A stretch of 64,000 nucleotides of DNA. It comes from Dyella choica (GTDB lineage Bacteria > Pseudomonadota > Gammaproteobacteria > Xanthomonadales > Rhodanobacteraceae). Positions 23,883 through 32,980 of this stretch are shown piece by piece. The notes beneath the pieces were generated by a model that had not been told where the DNA came from, searched no databases, and saw only the letters and a list, made by a program, of their open reading frames with translations. Location: assembly GCF_003977665.1 (NCBI RefSeq), contig NZ_RYYV01000008.1, forward strand, positions 62,001 through 126,000. The letters run 5' to 3'. The position numbers and the translations under genes are program-made. The first letter of the stretch is position 1. Each line of letters starts with the position of its first letter.

Positions 23883-26671
23883 CGCGTCGTCGGCACACAC
23901 TTCATGTGGCCAAACATGGTGTGTGCCGCCAGATTTTGCTGTGCGCGGGGATTGCCGCCGCACTGAGCAGTTGGGCGAGCGCGACGGCCGCTCCCGCCAC
24001 CGCTTCACCTGAAGCATCCGCTGCCGCAACGGGTGCGGATGCCGGTGCCAGCAGTGGTTATGCAGACTTCGACCGCAGCCTGCTGGCTGGGGCCGGCCAG
24101 AACACTACGGACCTGTCCCGTTTCGAACACGGCAATCCTGTGCTTCCGGGCAGCTACAACGCCGACATTTACCTCAACAATGTCTGGGTTGGCCGCAGCG
24201 ATGTGCGCTTCGCCGCTCCTTCCGCGAACGTCAGCGCCACAGCGTGTATCGACCGCAAACTGCTCGACCAGCTGAATCTGCATCCGGCCAAGTTGTCCGT
24301 TGAAACCCTGGCAGGTCTGAGCGATCCGAAATCCTGCGTAAGCATGGGCAGCCTGATCACCGGCGCCACGGTCACATTCGACATGTCGCAGCTGCGTATT
24401 GACGTCAGCATTCCGCAGGCCTACCTGGGCCAGACCGCGCGTGGATATGTCAATCCGGAATACTGGGATGCCGGCGTGCCCGCCGCACTGCTGAACTACA
24501 ACTTCAACAGCTACCGCAGCAGCAGCCGTGGCCAGACGCAAACCACGTCGTATCTGGGGCTGAACAGCGGTCTCAACCTGGGTCCCTGGCATTTTCGCGA
24601 AGACGCCACTGTAGACTGGCAATCGGCGACCGCAGGTGCGCCGGCCCGCCGCAGGTGGCAAAACATTAATACCTACGTGGAGCGGGATCTGGCTTCGCTG
24701 CGCGCCAACCTGACAATGGGTGACAGCTTTACCGATGGCGCCGTTTTCGACAGCTACGGTATTCGTGGCGTACAGCTTGGTACTGACGACCGCATGCTGC
24801 CGCAGTCGTTGCAAGGCTACGCTCCCGTCGTTCGGGGTGTAGCGCAGACAAACGCCAAGATCACCGTACGGCAGAACGGCATGGTGATCTACGAAACCAC
24901 CGTATCGCCCGGTCCGTTCTCGCTCAGCGACCTCTACCCGACCGGTTATGGCGGCAATCTGCAAGTGACGGTAACGGAAGCCGACGGTCACGTGAGTACT
25001 TTCAGCGTGCCATATGCCTCAGTGGCGCAGCTGTTGCGTCCCGGCATCACGCGCTTCGATATCTCCGCCGGTCAACTGCGCGATGCCACGATCAAGAACA
25101 AGCCGGCCGTGATGCAGGCTACCGTCCAGCATGGTTTCAACAATCTGCTGACAGGTTATGCCGGCATCGCAGGCTCGCAAGGCTACGGCGCGCTGCTGGT
25201 GGGCGCCGCGATCAACACGCACTACGGCGCGTTTGCGATGGATGTCACCCACGCCAATGCTCGCATCCCTGGCTACTCGACTCAGTCGGGACAAAGCCTG
25301 CGTTTGACCTATAGCAAGATCATCCCCTCGACACAGACCGTCCTGTCGGTCGCTACCTATCGCTATTCCACTGGCGGTTTTCTAAGCCTGACCCAGGCCG
25401 AGCAAGCGCGATATTATGCGCGCCAGGGCATCAATGCCTTCAATGTAGTCACCCAGCAGGCCGTGCCGACGATTGATGGCGTACCGGTCCAAAGCGTATT
25501 GACGAGTGCCCAACAGGCGACACTCGCCGGTAGCGCGTTCACCAGCAATCCCATTCTGTCCGCGCGGGGCGTGCAGCGGCAGCGCAGCAATTTCACGCTC
25601 TCGCTCAACCAGCCGCTGGGACGTACCGGCGGCTCGATCTACGCCAACGTCACCGCCAGCAACTACTGGAACCGGCGCGGCAACGAAACGCAGTTTCAGA
25701 TCGGCTACAACAACCATTTCCATCAGCTCGCCTACAGCGTTTCCGCGACACGTTCGGCGGACCCACTGGGCCGCTACGACAATGCGTACTTCGTGAGTCT
25801 CAGCTTGCCGCTGGGCCGCAACACGCACTCGCCAACCCTTGCACTGAACCTCAGCCACGACCATGCCGGCGGCTCGCAAGCGCAAACGATGCTCAGCGGT
25901 ACGCTCGGCAGCGACAGCCAGTTCAACTACAGTGCCGCGGCAACGCACAGTGGCAATGGCGGCGGCAATGCCGGCTCGGTGAACGTGGGCTATCGCAGTC
26001 CGTATGCGGTATTCAATGCCAGCTACGGCAACGGCAACGGCTATTCGCAGGCATCGTTGAACATGAGTGGTTCAGTGATAGCGCATCAGGGCGGCGTTAC
26101 CTTTGGCCAGCCACTCGGTGATACGGTCGGCATTGTCTATTTGCCGAACGCCGCGGGTGCACGCTTGGCCAACGCCCCCGGTGCCCGAGTCGACCACTTC
26201 GGCTATGCGATCGTGCCCTATCTGACGCCCTACCAGCTCAACACCATCCAGGTCGACCCCAAGGGCTTGCCGCTGGATGTGCAACTCGATACAACCAGCG
26301 CGCAAGTCGTACCCTATGCCGGTGCGGTGGTGATGCTGAAGTTCAAGACCGAAAGCGGTCGTACGCTCATCGTGCAAGCCCACCTCAACGACGGCCAGGC
26401 CTTGCCGTTCGGCGCTGAAGTCTTCAACGAAAAGGGCAATTCACTGGGCGTAGTCGGCCAGGCGGGGCAGATCCTGCTGCGTGGCGTCGATCAGGCTGGC
26501 CGGTTGACCGCGCGCTGGCAGAATGACAACGGCGCGGAGCAGTCTTGCTCGTTCGATTACCGGCTCGCGCCCAAGGGCAAGCATGCACAAACAGCCGTAG
26601 GCTACGATCATATGAATGTTATATGCACAAAAGCCGGCTCTGACGCACTCGCCTTGAGGGATGGCACATGA
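23879..26671 (+). CDS. Outer membrane fimbrial usher
   Basis: This 930-residue usher forms the outer membrane pore that orders and exports fimbrial subunits. It begins with a GTG overlapping the chaperone stop (GTGA), followed by a long signal-like N-terminus. The usher N-terminal domain is seen in SYNADIYLNNVWVGRSDVRF. The barrel and plug contain SFTDGAVFDSYGIRGVQLGTD and YETTVSPGPFSLSDLYPTGY, and the C-terminal domains end with a Cys-containing strand (EQSCSFDYRL). Length is slightly above the usual 800-850 residues. It is coupled by ATGA to the adhesin gene. Confidence 0.94.
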   Translation: MTRRRHTLHVAKHGVCRQILLCAGIAAALSSWASATAAPATASPEASAAATGADAGASSGYADFDRSLLAGAGQNTTDLSRFEHGNPVLPGSYNADIYLNNVWVGRSDVRFAAPSANVSATACIDRKLLDQLNLHPAKLSVETLAGLSDPKSCVSMGSLITGATVTFDMSQLRIDVSIPQAYLGQTARGYVNPEYWDAGVPAALLNYNFNSYRSSSRGQTQTTSYLGLNSGLNLGPWHFREDATVDWQSATAGAPARRRWQNINTYVERDLASLRANLTMGDSFTDGAVFDSYGIRGVQLGTDDRMLPQSLQGYAPVVRGVAQTNAKITVRQNGMVIYETTVSPGPFSLSDLYPTGYGGNLQVTVTEADGHVSTFSVPYASVAQLLRPGITRFDISAGQLRDATIKNKPAVMQATVQHGFNNLLTGYAGIAGSQGYGALLVGAAINTHYGAFAMDVTHANARIPGYSTQSGQSLRLTYSKIIPSTQTVLSVATYRYSTGGFLSLTQAEQARYYARQGINAFNVVTQQAVPTIDGVPVQSVLTSAQQATLAGSAFTSNPILSARGVQRQRSNFTLSLNQPLGRTGGSIYANVTASNYWNRRGNETQFQIGYNNHFHQLAYSVSATRSADPLGRYDNAYFVSLSLPLGRNTHSPTLALNLSHDHAGGSQAQTMLSGTLGSDSQFNYSAAATHSGNGGGNAGSVNVGYRSPYAVFNASYGNGNGYSQASLNMSGSVIAHQGGVTFGQPLGDTVGIVYLPNAAGARLANAPGARVDHFGYAIVPYLTPYQLNTIQVDPKGLPLDVQLDTTSAQVVPYAGAVVMLKFKTESGRTLIVQAHLNDGQALPFGAEVFNEKGNSLGVVGQAGQILLRGVDQAGRLTARWQNDNGAEQSCSFDYRLAPKGKHAQTAVGYDHMNVICTKAGSDALALRDGT

Positions 26672-27849
26672 AATCGGCATCATTTGCCTCGCGTCTGGCA
26701 AGCCAAGTCGCAGTGCTGTCGTTGATCATCGCCCTGATTGTTCCCAGCATCTGCGCCGCCGTTGCCACCAAGGGGGCCTCCGTAAAAAAAGTCGGAAGCC
26801 CGATGCGTTTGACGGCCCTCGCCGCAAGTGCTAACCAGTCCCCTGAATGCACGCCATCGACAAGCAACGCCACCATCACGATACCCTCCCCCATCAGCAT
26901 TGCACCGGGTGCCCCGAATGGGCTGATCGGCAGCGCCGGATCCGTGACGGTGACTATCAGCTGCGTCAACGCCTTTTTGATTACCCCTAACCTTTACGAT
27001 GACTTTTTCGCCTGGACGGGCAATCTCGCGGCCCTGGACTCGACGAGCGCCCCTCCAGGCGGAGCGGGTATCATGTTCCAGACCAACGTGCCAGGCATCG
27101 ACGTTCTGCTCACCGCAAAACAGACGCAAGCCAGCAGCACCAGCACTGGCCCGAATGGCACATCCGGCTGGCAGATGGGAAAGATCAGCTGCCAGGGCTA
27201 TACCAACAACTACAGCTGCACACCTGACCCTCTTAGCGTGAAATTTACCGCGCAACTGGTCAAAACAGGTCCGGTTGCTCCCGGCACGATAAACAGCATT
27301 CAATTGCTGCAAATTTATAATTCGGATTCCGTACCTGCGGATCCGAATGATCCTCAGACCTACCCCAGCCCGTCCAATTCGTTCAGCACGCTGACACTGA
27401 ATGCCGTGACGTTGAACATGAGCACCTGCAATGTCACCGCAGGCTCAAGCAATCTCAGCGTCACCTTGCCAACGATTGTCAGCAACGCATTGCCGTCGAG
27501 CGGGTCCGTAGCGGGCAGGACGGCGTTCAGCATCCAATACAGCTGCCAGTCGGCAAACAAAAACTGGGCGCTCTACATGACCATGAGCACGGCCAATCCT
27601 GGTACGGCCACTGGCGTGATCATGCCATCAGCTTCGTGCTCGGCTGGCGCGCCGGCGTCGAATGTCGGCATTCAATTGCTGCAGGGCAATCTGCAGCCGA
27701 TGCCGTTCAATACCGCCCAATCGGTCGGCAATCCGCCGTCCAGCGGCAACTTTTCGCTCAATTACTACGCACAATACTACGCGACCGGCTCACCCATAGG
27801 CGCGGGCTTCGTCTGCGGGACCGCCACCTTTACGATGTCCTATCAGTGA
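26668..27849 (+). CDS. Two-domain fimbrial adhesin or tip subunit
   Basis: This 393-residue secreted protein shares the C-terminal half of a pilin (about residues 240-393, with cysteines in NMSTCNVTAG and QYSCQSAN, and ending FTMSYQ like the pilins). In front of it lies a unique N-terminal half of about 190 residues that begins SPECTPSTSNATITI and has its own cysteines (SCVN, SCQGYTNNYSC). This receptor-binding domain plus pilin domain layout is that of tip adhesins. No similarity of the N-terminal lectin-like part to a known adhesin is recognised. The start overlaps the usher stop (ATGA). Confidence 0.85.
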   Translation: MKSASFASRLASQVAVLSLIIALIVPSICAAVATKGASVKKVGSPMRLTALAASANQSPECTPSTSNATITIPSPISIAPGAPNGLIGSAGSVTVTISCVNAFLITPNLYDDFFAWTGNLAALDSTSAPPGGAGIMFQTNVPGIDVLLTAKQTQASSTSTGPNGTSGWQMGKISCQGYTNNYSCTPDPLSVKFTAQLVKTGPVAPGTINSIQLLQIYNSDSVPADPNDPQTYPSPSNSFSTLTLNAVTLNMSTCNVTAGSSNLSVTLPTIVSNALPSSGSVAGRTAFSIQYSCQSANKNWALYMTMSTANPGTATGVIMPSASCSAGAPASNVGIQLLQGNLQPMPFNTAQSVGNPPSSGNFSLNYYAQYYATGSPIGAGFVCGTATFTMSYQ

Positions 27850-27935
27850 CCGGCCGACCAGCAAACCACACATGCCGTACGTCGGGCATGTTTAAATGCT
27901 CAAGTATTCCTACCACGAACCGATAAATACCGGCA

Positions 27936-28328
27936 TCACTCGTAAGTTTGCGTTACCAGGACGGGATTCGCCGATTCGGGCTGGGCGGCACGAACATAAT
28001 TGGCGAAGTACTGGAGCACTCGATCGGATTGGGAGCCGGACAGACTCACCACATCCACCAAGTAAGGCCGGGACGCACTCGCCATGGCCGCCACAGCCGA
28101 GGTGTCGGAACAGCTTCGTTGCATTGACTGATGCGCCTGCGCAGCGCCAACGACCTGGTTTACGTCAGCGGGCATCGCCGCAACGCTGCAAGTCGGCTCC
28201 ACCACAGCGCCGACAAAGGTGATCGTGCCGCCTTCGATGGTTCCGCCCCCGCTCGCTTTCGCGGCCAGCGAGACCAGCGCCATCGTGGCGCAACAACCCA
28301 CTAGAACGAGTAAACGCATCCCACGCAT
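27936..28328 (-). CDS. Pilin-like secreted protein, opposite strand
   Basis: This 130-residue protein has a signal peptide ending AAKAS. Its body opens with GGTITFVGAVVEPTCSV, the same beta-strand pattern as fimbrial pilins, has a second Cys in QRSCSD, and ends in LVTQTYE with an aromatic next to last, also pilin-like. It is shorter than the operon's main pilin. The ATG at 28328 with GGAGGG upstream is preferred over a GTG at 28343. It converges on the adhesin gene and is transcribed separately. It is probably a minor or accessory fimbrial subunit, but degeneracy is possible. Confidence 0.72.
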   Translation of the reverse strand: MRGMRLLVLVGCCATMALVSLAAKASGGGTIEGGTITFVGAVVEPTCSVAAMPADVNQVVGAAQAHQSMQRSCSDTSAVAAMASASRPYLVDVVSLSGSQSDRVLQYFANYVRAAQPESANPVLVTQTYE

Positions 28329-28762
28329 GATGCTGCCCTCCACCGGTATCAGCGCAAATCGCGCGTACCTGAAGGCACCATCGGCTGCGGTGTAGCGGCA
28401 CTTGAGAGCTCTCGCCAGCGCTTGTTATGGAAATGCCAAGTACATCACATAAATCATGCAATACGACCGTCAAGAAACCTGCGTGGGCGCTTCATGGCGG
28501 CAACTGGTCAAGTGGCATAAACTCCATGTGAAACAAGCGCTTGAATCGGCATTTTCGAGTGCCGGCGGTTCGTCGCGAGGAACCCGGCCTACCGACGCGC
28601 TGCTCGGCCATCCAGGGGGCAGTTGGACGGCTGGCAGTCATCGTAAGGAGGCTCGGAACGTCATGACTCCGACGTCTGCGCAGTGCGCTGCATCCTCGCA
28701 GTAGCTTTATCGGCAAGAATCCGACGCGCTTTAGCTACGTTCGTAAAATTATTTGCAGACGA
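28329..28762. other. Intergenic region without supported gene
   Basis: This 434-base stretch holds the likely promoter of the pilin-like gene and no coding region I would defend. A plus-strand frame of 82 codons (28456-28704) has unusual composition and no ribosome binding site. I see no long repeat or terminator. Confidence 0.5.
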
Positions 28763-29509
28763 TCAGCGCGAAGAGATGTACTTCTCGCGACGGATCTGCG
28801 GAATCGGCAGGCCGAATTCCTTCAAGGCATTGAATCCGGCGTCGACCATGTTGGGATTGCCGCACAGATAGGCGATATCCCGACCCGCGGAAGGCTGCAG
28901 CTCGGCCAGTACGCCCTGCACGTGGCCCGGGCGGTCATGGGGCCGCGGTACGGCGCGCGGCAGCCGGCTGAGGCAGCCGTAGAACGAAAAGCCCGGGTGG
29001 GCCTGGGCGAATACTTCGAACTCTTCGCCGTACAGTAATTCCGTTTCATTGCGGGCACCGTACAGCAGCACCACCTCCCGCTCGCCCTTCGCCAGCAACT
29101 TTTCAAACGCCGGCAGCATGGCGCGATAGGGCGTTACGCCCGTGCCCGTGGCCAGCAGCAGATAGCGCGGATGCGTGTCGCTGTCCTGCAGGCAGAAGCG
29201 CCCGTAAGGGCCGCTGGCCTCGACGGTATCGCCAAGTTCCAGGCCACTGAGCAGCTTGGTGGCCGCACCACCTTCCACATAGCTCACCGCGATTTCGATC
29301 CGCTGCACCGGCGAATGGCCGTCACCCACGGTGCCGATGGAGTAGCTGCGTTTGGTGGCAGTGCCGTCGTCGTAGTGGAAGTGGATCTGCAGGAACTGGC
29401 CAGGGATGAAGGCAAGCGGCTGCCCGTCGGCGCGTTCAAAGCCCAAATGACGCACTGCAGGCGCCAGCATGCGGCTGTCGACGAGACGGAGGGTGAAGTG
29501 TTCGGCCAT
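28763..29509 (-). CDS. fpr: Ferredoxin--NADP reductase
   Basis: This 248-residue flavoprotein moves electrons between NADPH and ferredoxin or flavodoxin, including for oxidative stress defence and Fe-S repair. The FAD-binding motif RSYSIG (about residue 54), the NADP-binding GTGVTPYRAM and the LLYGARNETELLY block are present, and the C-terminus ends REKYISSR. The length equals bacterial subclass fpr enzymes. It is divergent from the YadG-like ATPase gene. The gene symbol is by family resemblance. Confidence 0.9.
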   Translation of the reverse strand: MAEHFTLRLVDSRMLAPAVRHLGFERADGQPLAFIPGQFLQIHFHYDDGTATKRSYSIGTVGDGHSPVQRIEIAVSYVEGGAATKLLSGLELGDTVEASGPYGRFCLQDSDTHPRYLLLATGTGVTPYRAMLPAFEKLLAKGEREVVLLYGARNETELLYGEEFEVFAQAHPGFSFYGCLSRLPRAVPRPHDRPGHVQGVLAELQPSAGRDIAYLCGNPNMVDAGFNALKEFGLPIPQIRREKYISSR

Positions 29510-29571
29510 GGGGTATCCGGCAAGAAACAGTCAGTACGCCCGGCCGAACGGGTCGTCGGGACAAGGCCCGC

Positions 29572-29577
29572 TATAAT
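29572..29577 (+). promoter_or_regulatory. Candidate -10 box of the YadGH-type operon
   Basis: A perfect TATAAT lies 28 bases before the ATG at 29605. No good -35 was found at standard spacing, so the promoter may need an activator or the match may be chance. It sits in the divergent gap with fpr. Confidence 0.4.
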
Positions 29578-29604
29578 AATGGGCTCAGACCCTACGGTGC
29601 AGCC

Positions 29605-30570
29605 ATGCCTTCCCCTATCCCCGCACTAGTCGTCGAAAACCTGCGCAAGACCTACGGCAACGGCGTTCAGGCCCTCAAGGGCATCAACCTCACGGTCCAG
29701 CCGGGCGATTTCTTTGCCTTGCTGGGCCCGAACGGCGCCGGCAAATCCACCCTGATCGGCATTCTTTCCTCGCTGGTGAATTCCACCGAGGGCGACGCGC
29801 GCATCTTCGGCATGTCGGTGAACAAGCAGCGCAACGAAGCGATGAAGCTGATCGGCCTGGTGCCGCAGGAAATCAACTTCAACCAGTTTGAAAAACCGTT
29901 CGACATCTGCGTGAACGAAGCCGGCTTCTACGGCATCCCGCGCAGGACCGCCGCCGAGCGCGCGGAGAAGTACCTGAAGGAGCTGCGCCTGTGGGACAAG
30001 GCACAGGACCAGGCACGCATGCTGTCCGGCGGCATGAAGCGCCGCCTGATGATCGCGCGCGCGATGATGAACGAGCCGCGCCTGCTGATCCTGGACGAAC
30101 CTACCGCCGGTGTGGATATCGAAATCCGCCGCTCCATGTGGCAATTCATCAGCGGCATCAATGCCGCCGGCACCACGGTGATCCTCACCACGCATTACCT
30201 GGAGGAAGCCGAGCAGCTGTGCCGCAACATCGCGATCATCGACCACGGCACCATCGTGGAAAACACCTCGATGAAGCTGCTGCTGTCGAAGCTCGACGTG
30301 GAAACCTTCGTCTTTGACGTGGACAACCTGCCGGACCAGTTGCCCAAACTTCCGGGCATTACCTTCCGCCGCGTCGACGCGCACACGCTGGAAGCCGAAA
30401 TGCCGCGCACGCAGGCGATGAATGCCCTGTTCGACGCCCTCACCTCGCACGGCATCACGGTGCTTTCGATGCGCAACAAGACCAACCGCCTGGAAGAACT
30501 GTTCGTACGCCTCGTCGAGAATGGCCGGCAGGAGCCGGGCCGCCAGGATTCCAAGGAGAAGGCAGCATGA
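29605..30570 (+). CDS. yadG: YadG-like ABC transporter ATP-binding protein
   Basis: This 321-residue ATPase has Walker A GPNGAGKSTL, a Q-loop at LVPQEINFNQFE (the NFNQFE extension is typical of the YadG group), the signature MLSGGMKRRLMIARA, Walker B LLILDEPTAGVD and switch His in THYLEE. The C-terminal 100 residues form the extension seen in ABC-2 partner ATPases. Substrate is unknown; the E. coli YadGH pair also has no firmly assigned substrate. The end overlaps the permease gene's ATG. Confidence 0.9.
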   Translation: MPSPIPALVVENLRKTYGNGVQALKGINLTVQPGDFFALLGPNGAGKSTLIGILSSLVNSTEGDARIFGMSVNKQRNEAMKLIGLVPQEINFNQFEKPFDICVNEAGFYGIPRRTAAERAEKYLKELRLWDKAQDQARMLSGGMKRRLMIARAMMNEPRLLILDEPTAGVDIEIRRSMWQFISGINAAGTTVILTTHYLEEAEQLCRNIAIIDHGTIVENTSMKLLLSKLDVETFVFDVDNLPDQLPKLPGITFRRVDAHTLEAEMPRTQAMNALFDALTSHGITVLSMRNKTNRLEELFVRLVENGRQEPGRQDSKEKAA

Positions 30571-31346
30571 GCAACCTGTCCGGCAACCTCGTCGCGCTCA
30601 AGACCATAGTGCGGCGCGAGATCGTGCGCATCATGCGTATCTGGACGCAGACCCTGATTCCGCCCGCGATCACGATGACGCTGTACTTCGTGATCTTCGG
30701 CAAGCTGATCGGCAGCCGTATCGGCAACATCCAGGGCGAATTCAGTTATATGCAGTACATCGTGCCGGGCCTGGTGATGATGAGCATCATCACCAACAGC
30801 TACGGCAACATATCCAGCTCGTTCTTCGGGGCGAAATTCCAGCGCTCGGTGGAAGAGATGCTGGTGTCGCCGATGTCGAACTGGGTGATCCTGCTCGGCT
30901 ACGTGACCGGCGCGGTGGCGCGCGGCCTGGTGGTGGGCTTGCTGGTGCTGCTGATTGCACTGTTCTTCACCCATCTTCAGGTGGCGCATATCCTGGTCAC
31001 GCTGCTCTCAGTCCTGTTCGGCGCCACGATCTTTTCGCTGGCCGGCTTCGTCAACGCGATCTATGCGAAGAAGTTCGACGACATCGCCTTGGTCCCCACC
31101 TTCGTACTCACCCCGCTCACTTATCTCGGCGGCGTGTTTTATTCGGTGAACATGTTGAGCGAGCCATGGCAGTCGATCTCGCGCATCAACCCCATCCTGT
31201 ACATGGTCAACGCGTTCCGCTTCGGGGTTCTCGGCATCAGCGATGTGCACATCGGCGTGGCGTTCGGGGTGATGCTGCTGTTTGTGATTGGGCTGTCTTG
31301 GGTTGCGCTGAATCTACTCAAGCGCGGCGTGGGGCTGCGTTCGTAA
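30567..31346 (+). CDS. yadH: YadH-like ABC-2 transporter permease
   Basis: This 259-residue permease has six membrane segments and the ABC-2 pattern: LKTIVRREIVRIMRIWTQTL at the cytoplasmic N-terminus, LVMMSIITNSYGN, FQRSVEEMLVSPMSNW and YLGGVFYSVNMLSEPWQ. It overlaps the ATPase gene by four bases, so the two form one exporter. The cargo cannot be inferred. Confidence 0.9.
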   Translation: MSNLSGNLVALKTIVRREIVRIMRIWTQTLIPPAITMTLYFVIFGKLIGSRIGNIQGEFSYMQYIVPGLVMMSIITNSYGNISSSFFGAKFQRSVEEMLVSPMSNWVILLGYVTGAVARGLVVGLLVLLIALFFTHLQVAHILVTLLSVLFGATIFSLAGFVNAIYAKKFDDIALVPTFVLTPLTYLGGVFYSVNMLSEPWQSISRINPILYMVNAFRFGVLGISDVHIGVAFGVMLLFVIGLSWVALNLLKRGVGLRS

Positions 31347-31418
31347 CCATAGACGGGAGTTCCGCCGGACCTGATTCGAGGGAACTCCAACCTGCAACGC
31401 GGCGTTACCATTGGAATC

Positions 31419-32138
31419 ATGCGCGTCAACAAATACATCAGCGAAGCCGGGCTCTGCTCGCGTCGCGAAGCCGACGAACTGCTGCTGGCAGGCCGCGTCA
31501 CCATCAATGGTGAGGTCGTCTCCACGGGTGCCAAGGCGCTGGAAGGCGACGAGGTACGCGTCGACGGCGAGATCGTCCGCGCACGCATTCTTGCCAGCAC
31601 GCCTGCAGCCAAACGTGCGATCTATATCGCGTTGAACAAGCCGGTGGGAATCACCTGCACCACCGATCAAAGCGTAAGCGGCAACATCGTCGATTTCGTC
31701 GACCATCAGGAGCGCATCTTCCCGATTGGGCGACTGGACAAGGATTCGGAAGGACTGATTCTGCTGACCAGCAATGGCGACATTGTCAACGAGATCCTGC
31801 GGGCGGAAAACCATCACGAAAAGGAATATCTCGTCGCGGTGAACAAGCCGGTTACCGATGAATTCCTCGCTGGCATGGCCAAAGGTGTTCGCATTCGCGG
31901 CCAGATGACCAAGCCTTGTCGCACGCGCAGGATTGCCAAGTTCGGCTTCGCCATCGTACTCACCCAAGGCCTGAACCGGCAGATTCGTTTGATGGCTGCC
32001 GAGTTCGGCTACCGCGTAACCCAACTTCGCCGGGTACGTATCATCAACGTCAAGCTAGGCCACCTGAAACCGGGGCAATGGCGCAATCTCACTGACGCGG
32101 AATTGAAAGGGCTGCTGCCCCATCGCACGCAGTGGTAA
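31419..32138 (+). CDS. rluF: 23S rRNA pseudouridine synthase, RluF type
   Basis: This 239-residue enzyme isomerises a uridine (U2604 in E. coli 23S rRNA) to pseudouridine. An N-terminal S4 RNA-binding domain (MRVNKYISEAGLCSRREADE, residues 1-60) precedes the RsuA/RluB/E/F catalytic domain with GRLDKDSEGLILLT carrying the catalytic Asp, and the NRQIRLMAAEFGYRV block. The match to RluF rather than RluB/E rests on the ALNKPVGITCTTD and KGVRIRGQMTKPC segments and is fairly good. Confidence 0.88.
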   Translation: MRVNKYISEAGLCSRREADELLLAGRVTINGEVVSTGAKALEGDEVRVDGEIVRARILASTPAAKRAIYIALNKPVGITCTTDQSVSGNIVDFVDHQERIFPIGRLDKDSEGLILLTSNGDIVNEILRAENHHEKEYLVAVNKPVTDEFLAGMAKGVRIRGQMTKPCRTRRIAKFGFAIVLTQGLNRQIRLMAAEFGYRVTQLRRVRIINVKLGHLKPGQWRNLTDAELKGLLPHRTQW

Positions 32139-32144
32139 ATTTTC

Positions 32145-32217
32145 GTAGGCTGGGTTGCTAAACCCAGCATTGCACGCGTGCAAACCGCGCGACGCTGGGA
32201 TTTTCATCCCAGCCTAC
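32145..32217. repeat. REP-like inverted repeat pair, copy 3
   Basis: GTAGGCTGGGTTGCTAAACC followed by CAGC, about 23 bases of spacer, and GCTGGGATTTTCATCCCAGC then CTAC. It lies in the convergent gap between rluF and the ArsR-type gene and is one of the best preserved copies of the family at 8311. Confidence 0.85.
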
Positions 32218-32255
32218 GAATGCCATCTCAGCCTGCGCGCTTTAAGGACGTCCGC

Positions 32256-32954
32256 TCAGGGATCGATGCGTATGCCCAGTTCAGCGAGTCGGCGCAGCCC
32301 ATCCGGTGTAGGCAGCAAAGCGCGGTTGCGCTGGGCGCGCCGCAGCCAGCCTGACTCGAGCATGACGCTGGTGATCGCAACGCCAAGCGGCCCACCCAGA
32401 TGCAGGCGGCGCTCGGTCCAGTCCAGGCAGCCACGTCCACGCAAATGCAGCATCTGGTGTGCCGGTGCCTGTTCGCACCCCGCGCGCACCAGCGCGTCCG
32501 CTGCCACGGGCAGCAGCTGCAGCCCGTCGGTTTCCGCGTGCAGCCAGCCGCGTTGCAGCCATGCTTCGCATAGGGCCACACCCAGCTGTCCGGCAAGGTG
32601 GCGATAACACGTACGTGCCCGGCACAACGCGGCATCGCGCGGTGCCGTTTTGGAGGTGGTGAGCGTCGCATGCGGCAGCGCCATCGCTTCCAGCCATGCT
32701 GCCACATCATCATTGGCCAAGCGGTAGTAGCGGTGGCGCCCCTGTTCGTGCAGGCCAAGCAGGCCGCCTTCGAGCAGTCGCTTGAGATGGGCGCTGGCGG
32801 TTGCGGCACTTACGCCGGCGACGTCCGCCAATTCGCCGGCAGGACGCATGGTGCCATCCATCAAGGCAAGCAGGATCGCCGCGCGCGCCGGTTCCGCCAG
32901 CAAGGCGCCTAGTTCGGCCAGTTGGTAACGGTTGAGCGGGCTGGCTTCGTTCAT
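32256..32954 (-). CDS. ArsR-family winged-helix regulator
   Basis: This 232-residue protein has an N-terminal ArsR-type winged helix (LGALLAEPARAAILLALMDG, then VAGVSAATASAHLKRLLEGGLL) and the wing LHEQGRHRYYRL. The C-terminal 130 residues are an extension not present in minimal ArsR proteins. It contains cysteines in ALCRARTCYRHLAG and CEQ, but no clear metal-binding CXC-type site in the recognition helix. Targets are unknown. It is next to, but not clearly co-transcribed with, the LysR gene 27 bases away. Confidence 0.85.
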   Translation of the reverse strand: MNEASPLNRYQLAELGALLAEPARAAILLALMDGTMRPAGELADVAGVSAATASAHLKRLLEGGLLGLHEQGRHRYYRLANDDVAAWLEAMALPHATLTTSKTAPRDAALCRARTCYRHLAGQLGVALCEAWLQRGWLHAETDGLQLLPVAADALVRAGCEQAPAHQMLHLRGRGCLDWTERRLHLGGPLGVAITSVMLESGWLRRAQRNRALLPTPDGLRRLAELGIRIDP

Positions 32955-32980
32955 GAGTTCAGTCTAATCGCCAGTAGCCA

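Noticed and set aside
28456..28704. An 82-codon plus-strand frame in the gap after the pilin-like gene
   Set aside because: No ribosome binding site, odd composition and no family; treated as chance.
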